Assembly (NCBI RefSeq): GCF_030463535.1 | Contig: NC_132879.1 | Location: 41,477,970 to 41,541,969 of the forward strand | DNA from: Salminus brasiliensis | Lineage: Eukaryota > Chordata > Actinopteri > Characiformes > Bryconidae | Direction: 5' to 3' | Length of the DNA: 64,000 bases | Shown: positions 1 to 15,100 of the stretch, one piece after another | Layout of the letters: the number at the start of each line of letters is the position of its first letter | Numbering within the stretch: the stretch's first letter is position 1 | The notes under the pieces: generated by a model | Told to the model about the DNA's origin: nothing | The model's database searches: none | Seen by the model: the letters and a program-made list of their open reading frames with translations, nothing else | Program-made: the position numbers and the translations under genes

Positions 1-339
1 TTTATCATACACCCTTATTTTCATCAACAGTGCAATCAAAACATTTCATATTCATCAGCTGATTGGCAATGTTACAATGTTGGCCTGTATATCACCTTGC
101 TCAAGAAAGGATAAATATATATGCAAAACCACCATTAAATAGCATCTAAATCATTTAATCTAGTCTGGAATCTGGACTTGGCCCAGACGCTCTGTTGGCT
201 GACTCATACAGACAAAATATTAACTAATCAAACACAAATATGCATTTCCAACATGCAAACCAGAATGGTACAGAGACAATCAAATTCCAGAAACATCCAG
301 TTCTGTCAAGCTGAAACAGCAACAAGAGTGTGTATCTAC

Positions 340-5163
<4,824 letters not shown>

Positions 5164-6003
5164 TGCTGCCACCTCATTCATGACGCACGAACTCTGCGAC
5201 ATCAAGCAAACGTCAGATTCAGTGGAGAATTCAGTTCTCAGGCAGTTGTGCCATTTCGGACACAGCCGTGGGATGTCTAGTCGTACACCCCCGTCCTAAT
5301 TTCCTCTCAGAGTCAACAAACCAGTTAGTCGAAGCAGTTAGCCGATATTAGCTGTAGTCCACCATGTTGACATTAGCGTGTTAGGCTAAAGTCGGCTTCA
5401 TGTTTACAATATTTTGCTAAATAGATTTGTCAGGCACATGCATATCTACCTATGCATCTTGGGTCTAGCCCGGGTCGTTGATTGACGGTCCCGTTCTAGA
5501 CAATTTATCCAATGGCATTGTGCAAATCGCAACCGGAAATCGAGTAAGAGCAAGGCGGGGTGTATGCATATGCACTAAACCGGATCTGTAACCCATGGTC
5601 TCCCTAAATGTCCTAATAACAGTTGCTCCCTACTCACTATATAGTGCACTATGTGAGTTACCAACTTATGGCCTTTACGCTCACTTGTTTTACACGGCTC
5701 AATGCCAGTTGCGCTTTTTGGGTGCGGAAGACATTTCAGGACCTTCGCAGGGCACTACATGGGGAGTAGGGAGCTATTTTAGAATTGGAGCATGCATTCG
5801 CAGCGCTGACTACAATGTCGGTCCGCATGCATGCCAGATCAGGCAAAACAAAATAAAGTAGCTAGCCAGGAAACGAAGTTTCATTCAGTTGAGACCACGC
5901 GGCTTTATTTACTCGTTTAGTGTCTCGTTTAGGCAGATCCATTCGGCTTCTGTGTGCTCTTGATATTTCGCTCGTATATACGGCTAGATCTTTAAACAGC
6001 GCC
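5164..6003. promoter_or_regulatory. Shared head-to-head promoter region of COG5 and DUS4L
   Basis: The start codons of COG5 (minus, 5163) and DUS4L (plus, 6004) are 840 bp apart and face away from each other, as in other vertebrates. The interval is richer in CpG than the flanking introns. It contains a CCAAT box at 5509-5513 and an ETS-type site CCGGAA inside 5532-5540, both common in bidirectional housekeeping promoters; there is no well-placed TATA box. Transcription starts cannot be set from sequence alone. A small inverted-repeat element sits inside it at about 5622-5777. Confidence 0.75.
5622..5777. mobile_element. Small inverted-repeat element (MITE-like) in the COG5/DUS4L promoter
   Basis: An exact 11-bp inverted repeat, GCTCCCTACTC at 5625-5635 and GAGTAGGGAGC at 5764-5774, brackets about 150 bp. 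The left arm continues into 'actatatagtgcacta'. That motif is familiar from short nonautonomous DNA elements of fish genomes. No coding capacity. Its family is not assigned, and its exact ends are uncertain. Confidence 0.55.
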
Positions 6004-8777
6004 ATGGACTTATTCGAAAATGGCAAAGTTGTTAAAGTCTGTGCTCCAATGGTACGCTACTCTAAGTAAGTGGAGTAATTAACGAACGTACTACTATATA
6101 ATATTTATTCTCTGATTTTATAATAATCTATTCCCCTCGCTCTGCCAGGCTGTCTTTCAGATCCCTGGTGCGGAAATATGAGTGTGACATCTGTTACACT
6201 CCTATGATAGTTGCGGCTGATTTCATGCGTTCTGTCAAAGCCAGGGACAGTGAATTCACAACCAGCAAGTGTACGTACGCCTGAAGGTTTCCAATTTTTT
6301 GTAATAATATTTCAGAAACTAATGCCTCTTATTCTTTATTCATACCAGCTGACAGACCGTTGATCATCCAGTTTGCTGCTAAAGATGCTCAGACACTGGC
6401 AGATGCTGCCTGCGTGGTTGCTCCCTTCTCTGATGGCGTGGATCTGAACTGCGGCTGCCCTCAGAGGTATTCCTGAATTAAATGGTTGTGGCTAAAAGAA
6501 AGAGGAAGACGCTCTAATATTGTCTGACCACATGTTTAGAGTAAGGGTTCAGAATCTCTCAATTGTACTGCAATGTTCTGTTGGTGTCAGGCTGGTTTGT
6601 GTGTTATTTGTAGGTGGGCCATGGCGGAGGGCTATGGGGCATGCTTGATCAATAAACCACAACTAGTGAAAGACATGGTGAGACATGTAAAAAACCAAGT
6701 AGACAATCCCAGCTATGCAGTGTCCATTAAGATAAGGTATGGATATACAGTACCATCAGTTATAATCAACAGAATCACATCAAACTGTAGTGGTGTTATT
6801 TATTTATTTATTTATTTATTTTGTAACTTTTGTTGTTTATAATTACTTACAGAATTCATAAGGATGTGAGGAAGACTGTGGACCTTTGTCAGAAGGTGGA
6901 GGCAGCAGGGGTGTCGTGGATCACAGTCCATGGACGTACAGCTGATGAGAGGCATCAACCCGTGCACTATGATGCCATAAAGACCATTAAGGATAGTCTC
7001 TCCATCCCAGTCGTTGCCAATGGCGATATCAAAAACGTTCGAGATTTGGAGTCTATGTATGAGCTCACAGGGGTTGATGGTATGTACAGATTTTGGTTTC
7101 ATTTTTAAAGACACTGTTTAAGGGCTGCAGCTCTATTCAGTTAACAGATAATATTCAGTTGAATAATAATTATTATATAATTATTATTATAAGTATTTTA
7201 AAAGGGTAAAACAATGCAGGTGTTACTGTGGTGATTAAAAAAAGTAGTACAGTGCTCATCAGCACAGCTCTTCTTTCTTAATCTCAATAAATAGGTAAAT
7301 AACTAAGGAACCATTAAAATTATTAGACATTATCATCATGTCCACATGGGTTGGGTCAGCATGTTTTTTTTACACCTAAAATTCTATTCAATTACATTAT
7401 TTCATAACATAATATTCATTCTGCATTATTTATTTATTTATTTATTTTATGTACTTTACAGCTACCAATAGAGCAATTAAGGTCAAGATAAGCATGATCA
7501 TCAGAAAAGAAGAGGTTTTTTATTCTTAATAGCTTATTACTATTCTTGTACCTTCCTGGATAGCAAGCTAAAGGCTACATAGCTAGCAACAACAAAAATA
7601 AAGGTGATGCACCGGGGTGTGAGGCTTATAGCTAGACGATGTAATTATTCTTCAGACTTACATGTACGCTGTGTTCAAACTTCTTTAAAAAAGCTTTGCA
7701 TTGCAATGTTGATAAAAACTTGTCCCTGAAAATTTCTTCATGCATTTTTTCCCCTCTTCTGCTGCAAGTTTCTACTTCTGTGATGTAGGTAGAACTGATG
7801 AGTCAAAGATCAATGATATTGAAAAGGGTCCCTGGACTGGTGGTCTTCAGTTCAACTTTACTATCGTTATACCAATACAACTATTTGGCTGTGCAAAATA
7901 GTTTCTGTCCAAAAATATCCAGAAACAAATATACAGTCCTTAGCAATTTTGCAGCATAGTACAAGTTCTTCGGACTAAACCTTAAAACATGCGTTCAGTA
8001 CTGGAGAATAGACATCTGCTAAGGGTTTTGTTTATTTTATAGGAAATAAGTTGGTTATCAAAAATGATTACATTACATTGTTATTTGAATGGACATTTTT
8101 GTCTCACCTCTAGTGTCAGTAAGCTGTGTCTTGAATGTGCAGTAAAGAAGTACAACAGAATTTAGTGTCCATGTTTTTCGTATCTATGGCAGGAAATTAT
8201 TTCCATGGTACATTGTAGTCTCGTTTCTGCCTCATATACGTTAAGTTTAACTATTTTAATGGTAAAACATTATGACTCAGTTTTAGTGATCTTTAATAAG
8301 ACACATTTTCTAGTTAAATAAGTGGTGCTAGTATTCTTCAAGTTACTATTCAGCCATCGAAGATGCACTTTGTTTTTTGTTACCACATGTTTGATGAGTG
8401 ACACTGAAGAGAATGCTACCCCAAAGCATACAGTGCATTTCATAATGATGGCATCCATATCCAGTCTGCATTTTCAAGACAAATAGCCCATAACCATCTT
8501 GGGGTTTATGTGCTTTTTCTGGGTAGGTGTGATGTCCGCTCGGGGACTGCTGGCCAATCCTGCGCTGTTTGCAGGCTACGAATACACCCCCTTGAAGTGT
8601 GTGTGGGACTGGGTGGACATTGCCTTGGAACATGGGACTCCTTTTACTTGCTTTCACCAGCATCTTATTTACATGTTAGAACGTATCACTTCCCAGCCAG
8701 AGAGGAAGATCTTCAACAGTTTGTCTAGTGTATCAGCAGTCACTGACTACTTGCTCCGCAACTATGGCCCCTTGTAG
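6004..8777 (+). CDS. dus4l: DUS4L, tRNA-dihydrouridine synthase 4-like (complete, 6 coding exons)
   Basis: An FMN-dependent enzyme of the Dus family (Dus4 branch) that reduces uridine to dihydrouridine in the tRNA D loop. Coding exons: 6004-6065, 6149-6270, 6349-6466, 6614-6736, 6853-7079, 8527-8777. They total 903 bp, 300 residues plus TAG, against 317 in human; the missing residues are at the N-terminus. Visible motifs are VCAPMVRYS (13-20), YTPMIVAADF (36-45), the catalytic-loop motif NCGCP with the expected active cysteine at residue 98, ITVHGRT (165-171), ANGDI (197-201) and ARGLLANPALFAGYE near 222. The exon 2 donor is taken after 6270 (GTACGT) because only that keeps the frame into SDRPL; a GT two bases upstream would break it. 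Start ATG context is gccATGG, strong. The 1.4 kb intron 5 (7080-8526) holds TTTA repeats and no exon I recognise. Confidence 0.95.
7080..8526 (+). other. DUS4L intron 5
   Basis: An AT-rich intron with (TTTA)n at about 7427-7446 and no conserved coding block. It separates the exon ending LTGVDG from the last exon beginning VMSARG. Short reading frames near 8270-8663 on the minus strand overlap or shadow the last exon and are not supported. Confidence 0.6.
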
Positions 8778-8839
8778 TTCAAGTATTTCTTAAGGTAAAG
8801 GTTTTGTATTGATTTTAATTTAAAATGAAAAGGCTTGTA

Positions 8840-8862
8840 AATAAACACATTTTGTAAATAAA
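8840..8862 (+). terminator. DUS4L polyadenylation signals
   Basis: Two AATAAA hexamers, at 8840-8845 and 8857-8862, lie 60-85 bp after the DUS4L stop codon. They imply a very short 3' UTR ending near 8880. Confidence 0.75.
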
Positions 8863-8879
8863 ACAAATCTCAGTACTTG

Positions 8880-10020
8880 TTTGTGGTATAAACACTGCTG
8901 TTGTGTTGCATGTTTTCCTCTGGATGCTCGTGTTCATTTGTACAGAGACGACGCTACATAATTGTGCATGTTACTGTTCAGCCTCAATGGACACTGGTTT
9001 TTACCCTAGGTAGATTTTTACCCTCTACAATAATACCATGTGCATGTATTGTGCACTAAATCACATTCTCATAGCCTATGGCTTGCTTTCAGATTAGTCA
9101 AAGTTATTTGGATCTTTATTTGACCATTATTCTACTTTTTGTTTTTTCATTTGTTTTTTGTAACTAGATTAGATCACTTGCATTTCCTGTATGTTTGTTG
9201 TGTTTGTTTTGTTATCCAGTGTCAACCAATGGGGGAGGAATTTTCCTTTTGAGTCTTCCTCTTGATCCAAGGGATTACTTTATATGTAATCTGCCTAGAA
9301 ATACAATTGCAAAAAACGAGTGAACCCTTTGGAATGACCTAATAATCTGCATGAATTCCTAATAAAATGTAGTCTGATCGTTATCTAAGTCAAGTATAGA
9401 CAAGCACAATCAAACTAAACTATAACACAAAAAACGTCTGTTCATGGCTTTTAATTGAGCATGTTCTGTAAACGTCCACAGTGCAGGCTAGAAAAAGTAA
9501 GTGAAGTGAAACTTCTCCAAAAGCTAAATTGGCCACAACTTGGTTCACAACTGCTACATACCCATTAGAGACATTACTGACAAATTGGTTAGTGTGAACC
9601 ATGGCAAACAACTTTCAGAAGACACATATAGAGACGGATGGCGTTCACCTTATCGCATCAAAGTATCTTGCATCTAATGAGTTGTATGAGGCCGCTCAGC
9701 CATTGCTCCCACCCTCCAGCTCTTATGCTAATGTTTGTTTATGAAATTCCCATGAGGCCTCCGTTTTAACCAGTCTTTTTTACATCTAGCTTTGTAATCA
9801 GACTCAGATGCCATATATTTATATTATTAGCTTGCGAATAATATAAATTAGCTTGCGTAGCGTTACGATCTAACAAAAAGGGTCTCTGTGGGTGCCGGTC
9901 GTTAACTGGCTCTGGGGCTGCTTTGCCTTCTCCTCCTTGGGGAGGGTCTCTGGTGCCTCCTAGTGGTGGTTGCCCAACAACACACACTAAGTACCGGCCC
10001 ATGTACTTGAGGAAGCACAG
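8880..10020. other. DUS4L-BCAP29 spacer
   Basis: About 1.1 kb between the likely end of DUS4L and the BCAP29 promoter. The first part is AT-rich with nothing recognisable; from about 9880 it becomes more GC-rich as the BCAP29 promoter begins. The short reading frames at 9420-9611 and 9766-10029 (minus) have no splice or homology support. Confidence 0.5.
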
Positions 10021-10028
10021 TGACGTCA
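10021..10028. promoter_or_regulatory. Perfect CRE/ATF palindrome upstream of BCAP29
   Basis: TGACGTCA, the full cAMP-response/ATF palindrome, lies about 100 bp upstream of the donor of the BCAP29 noncoding first exon. That places it in or just before the core promoter. Binding by CREB/ATF family factors is inference. Confidence 0.5.
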
Positions 10029-10029
10029 A

Positions 10030-10126
10030 GAATGTGAGACGGCAGTGGCCATAACTTGTAAAGTTTTTACGTAGCTATCACGCCCGCTTTGCGCTAATGT
10101 GGTAGCGATAACCATACCATAGACAG
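10030..10126 (+). other. bcap29: BCAP29 noncoding first exon (5' end not defined)
   Basis: A strong donor, ACAG followed by GTGAGTAA, falls after 10126, and the next exon starts at 11039 with only 9 bp of leader before the ATG. This fits an untranslated first exon, as BCAP genes have in other vertebrates. Its start is a guess; only the donor is visible. Confidence 0.5.
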
Positions 10127-10844
10127 GTGAGTAAACTGTGTTAATATCATATAAATGACATTTTTCTTGTCGAATTTCCAGTATTTCACCGTATAATGGG
10201 TGTTTACTGCTTTAGCTAACCAAACTGACTGCAGTTACAGTCTTACAAATAGACAGCAGTAATTGCAGGTAGATAATTGCTAGGTGAAGGTAGTTAGCCT
10301 TCACGTGCTGGGAGGAAATATAGGTCTATTGATAATATTAATCAGTAAAAATGGTCTTGGGATAGAATTTGTGGTTTAGATGTATGTTTAGAAGTTCTCA
10401 GAAAGCTGTATGCATAGGAAACATTACAAAAAGAGTTACGCCTAACGTTACTACAGAGCAAGCTGCGCTATTGCCGGCTGACTATTGTCAGTTGTCAAGA
10501 GCTCCTTGTTAACGCCTAGTCTCAACACATTGGGGATGCAGCGCTAAGATGCCTCCAAGCCGAAACTTCAGTCGGCGCCCAGGCGTGTTACTCCAGAGCT
10601 ACGTAGCTAAACCAAGCTTGTCTTTCATTAATTACAGTTACTTCATTTTACACCAGGCTTAAAGTATCTGAAACAAGCACTTCTTACAGCTCCACTTTAC
10701 CGCAGTCTGCTGCTGCACACAGCTAGATGTAAAAGAGCATCCAAACTGAAATAATTTCCTTTCAAATTCTAATTTTAAGAATAACACAACATACATTTTT
10801 ATTGATTATTGTGCATGTTCGTCCACTAACCGATCTTTGCTTGG

Positions 10845-10960
10845 TTTCTTCTTCCCCTCCCCTTTTGTATTCTGCCCCATATCCCCCCAAGCGGCATTTG
10901 TATAAGAACTTACCTGGTTAAATTAAAGGTTAAATAAAAACAAATAAATAAATACAGCTG
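10845..10960 (+). repeat. Likely LINE 3' tail
   Basis: The sequence 'acttacctggttaaattaaaggttaaataaaaacaaataaata' resembles the common A-rich tail of fish non-LTR retroelements. It lies in BCAP29 intron 1 (10127-11038). No reverse transcriptase reading frame is attached. Confidence 0.35.
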
Positions 10961-11047
10961 GGCTGATTGAAAACATGTTAGTGAAGCCATTGGTATTTGT
11001 AAACATTTTCTTCTCACTTGCTTTTCAACAATCTATAGGTTTCAAAA

Positions 11048-12112
11048 ATGACCCTGCAGTGGACTGCTGTTGCTTCATTCCTCTACATTGAAATTGGAAT
11101 CCTTCTCATCCTCTGTCTGCCATTCATCTCAGCTAAAAGGTAAATTACACTTGTAGTTACACTTAGATACACATAACTTGTGCAGTAATAATTACAAATT
11201 ACAGATTTACATTAAGGTGGTATAATAAAACATTACCATCTCATATTATGTTTATTGCTTTGGCTGAAACAACAATGAGCACTGATTAAATTGACCGTAC
11301 TGGTTACATAAGATATAGCTGGCAGTAAGTATCAATTATCAAGTATCAATTGGACTGATTTATTTTTTCCATCTAATATGACATTAATTAACAGAAAATG
11401 AAGTATACTGCAGTCAAGAAAGTAAAAAAAATATGGAAACACTACTGAAATTAAGTTATCTGTGTAAAGTGAAGTTTAATGGCATTACAGTATCTTGAAA
11501 AAACATTGCATCAACTGCATGCTCAGCAAGCTCAGCATGCTGAGTAACTAAAGTGCCGAATCCATAGTTGACAGATAAAAGCAATCAAGTTGTTTGTATA
11601 GTGCTTTTACCAATGGTCACAAAAAACTGCTTTACAGTTCTTAGTCTTTAGTGAGCAAGATGGAGACTATGATGGAAAGAAAAAATACTATCCTTATTCT
11701 GTGACTTATTCTGCGGTGGGATATAAGCACAGTAGTAGGCCACCAAGTGTTAATACAGGTATGTGAACCCAAGTTCAGAACTACTTAGAAAATGTAGAAA
11801 TTGAACGAAAAGAACAAAGTATTACCCTAAGCTGAGGACAGACTCATAAGAATAAGCAAAGGTAAGAACCTTGAAAGCAGAGTGTCATCACTGATAATAA
11901 AAAGAAGCCCTGAGTGGGGATTGAACTGCTAATCTCGGGCACAGGAGGTAAACACACTACCAGCATGCCACCCATGGAGGCAAAAATCGCTAACACAAAA
12001 TGAATGCAAGGGCTGTCTAGGGACAGGCTGGCTCAAAATAGCAGAGCAAAAGTAGCAACTCCTACAAGAAAATGCCTTTCCCTAAACAAACGTAATCACT
12101 AAATGCTAAGAA

Positions 12113-12143
<31 letters not shown>

Positions 12144-15100
12144 TCAACAGGATGAGATCTCCTGTTGATCTCATCCTGCTTTTTTTTCTTTTATATCCAT
12201 GCTGTGAGGATAACAGTTTATTCTAAACCTGTATCACCCATGTAAAAAAACAAAACAAAAAAAAACTCGTAAGTGCTCAGAATATTATTCCGTAAATCCC
12301 ATGGATGCCCAGTGTTGTGTTTTTTGTTTTTTTTTCTTTCTTTTGAATTATGTACATTTACCTTAACTGAGGCAAGTGAATTTTTTTAGGTGTGTATTTG
12401 GGTTCTTTTGTGACTTCCTCGAAGAGTTGTTGATGCGCTGTTGGGGAAATTTTCTTAGGTCAGGCACTATTGGAAAGGTTCACTGCTGTTCCAAATGTTT
12501 CTTAGGCTTCGCAATGCAGCAGTTCTGGCAGTAATCATGGGTGTGGCTAGTGAAACTCAACTTCAACTGAATTACGTTTTCAATTACGTTTTCAAATGGG
12601 TGATGTAGATCGTTATCTTCAGTAAGTAAAAATGTACAATGGACATGGTGTAAGTAAGAATAGAGACAGATGGCTGCAGTTGCTCCTGATTATCTAGGGG
12701 CATGCCTGTGTCTCCCTCTGGAGGCTGGCGGTAGTCTAGCAGACAGCCCAGCCACAGACTGGGTACCTGCATGGCAAAATGGAGAAATAACTAATGAACG
12801 TATAGTAAAGAATCATGGCAATATTGGGCTTTTAGAGATGTAGATGTAAATGGTTCTTTCCTGGGGCAGAATAAATGTACAACTTTTCTGATTTTTGAGT
12901 GAGTTTCTGAAGTCGACACAGGGTCAAAATAACACACGGGCCCAAAAATAAACCCCTAATATTCCTTTGTCTGTGACCTACCTTTTTGGTAGCCATCAAC
13001 AAGCTTCTGACAGAATTTTGGTAGGACATTTGACAGCTAATTTCCTGGCAGGAATCAGACTTTTAAGCATAGCCCACATACACTGGATGAACAAAAGTAT
13101 TGGGACACCTCTTATGCACTGAATCAGGTAATTCATTCAGTCTTATTGCTACAGGGATCTACAATCAAGGACCTAGCCATGCATTCTGCCTTTACAAACA
13201 TTATTGAAAGAATAGATCATTCTAAAGAGCTCACTAAACTTGAGCATGCCATCATTGAAACAAGTCAGTTGGTGAAATTTCCTCACTAACTTCTTCTTCT
13301 TCTTCTACAGTGGGGGAAAAAAGTATTTAGTCACCAATTGTGCAAGTTCTCCCACTTAAAAAGATGAGAGGCCTGTAATTGACATCATAGGTAGACCTCA
13401 ACTATGAGAGACAAAATGAGAAAAAAAAATCAGAAAATCACATTGTCTGATTTTTAAAGAATTTATTTGCAAATAATGGTGGAAAATAAGTATTTTGTCA
13501 ATAACAAAAGTTCATCTCAATACCTTGTTATATATCCTTTGTTGGCAATGACAGAGATCAGATGTTTTCTGTAAGTCTTCACAAGGTTGGCACACACCGT
13601 TGCTGGTATGTTGGCCCATTCCTCCATGCAGATCTCCTCTAGAGCAATGATGTTTTGGGGCTGTCGGCGGGCAACACAGACTTTCAACTCCCTCCAAAGG
13701 TTTTCTATGGGGTTGAGATCTGGAGACTGACTAGGCCACTCCAGGACCTTGAAATGCTTCTTACGAAGCCACTCCTTTGTTGCCCTGGCAGTGTGCTTGG
13801 GATCATTGTCATGCTAAAAGACCCAGCCACGTTTCATCTTCAATGCCCTTGCTGATGGAAGGAGGTTTGCACTCAAAATCTCACAATACATGTCCCCATT
13901 CATTCTTTCATGTACACGGACCAGTCGTTCTAGTCCCTTTGCAGAGAAACAGCCCCAAAGCATGATGTTGCCACCCCCATGCTTCACAGTTGGTATGGTG
14001 TTCTTTGCATGCAACTCAGCATTCACTCTCCTCCAAACACAACGAGTTGTGTTTGTACCAAACAGTTGTACTTTGGTTTCATCTGACCATAAGACATTCT
14101 CCCAATACTCTACTCTCTCTAGCAAGCTTCAGAGGCGCCCGGATATGTACTGGCTTAAGTGGGGGGGAACACGTCTGGCACTGCAAGATCGGAGTCCCTG
14201 GCGGTGTGTTACTGACGGTAGCCTTTGTAACGTTGGTCCCAGCTTTCTGCAGGTCATTCACTAGGTCCCCCCGTGTGGTTCTGGGATTTTTGCTCACCGT
14301 TCTTGTGATCATTTTGAACCCACGGGCTGAGATCTTTAAAAATCAGACAATGTGATTTTCAGAATTTTTTTCTCATTTTGTCTCTCATAGTTGAGGTCTA
14401 CCTATGATGTCAATTACAGGCCTCTCTCATTTTTTTAAGTGGGAGAACTTGCACAATTGGTGACTGACTAAATACCTTTTCCCCACTGTACATTGAATGG
14501 TATTATTAAAAAGTTGAAGGGTTTAGGGATTTAGCCGCTATAATGGCTGAGCAGCTGCGTGCAAACCTTACATTATCAAGCACAATGCCAAGCGTTGAAT
14601 GGAGTGGTGTAAAGCACAACACCACTGGACTCTGGAGCAGTGGAAACATGTTCTGTGGAGTGACATCATGCATGTATAGCTGTCCTTCTGCTGGGAATAC
14701 CAGGAGAATGCCAGGAGAATGTTACCTGCTTGACTCCATTGTGCCAACAGAAGTGTTTGAAGGAATATAATACATTGTGAAACAGGTTATTGACATTAGC
14801 TACAATTTTTTTCTAACTAATTATGACTATTATGAACTGATTCATTGTTCATAAAGAGAATCGGCAACTGCAGCCTTTGTTACTGCTATCATAGCTAATA
14901 GCATAGTTAATTGTTGACATGAAATTTGGAAAACAAGTCATTTTGACCTGCCAGGATATTACGTTTAGGACTTTGGACTTGGGTTAAAGCGTACGTATGC
15001 TGATATAGGTCTAGCCTGTTTTTGCTTGAGACGTCACTCGGGAATTGGCTGTCAAAAATGATTTGCAATACAATGACAATGACACCTCTGCTTGGTCTTG

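Noticed and set aside
8346..8663. A 105-codon minus-strand frame
   Set aside because: It overlaps the last DUS4L exon in antisense and shows no known domain.
13890..14355. Two plus-strand open frames of more than 120 codons
   Set aside because: They lie antisense to the Tc1 transposase on the minus strand of the element 13308-14488 and carry no motif of their own.
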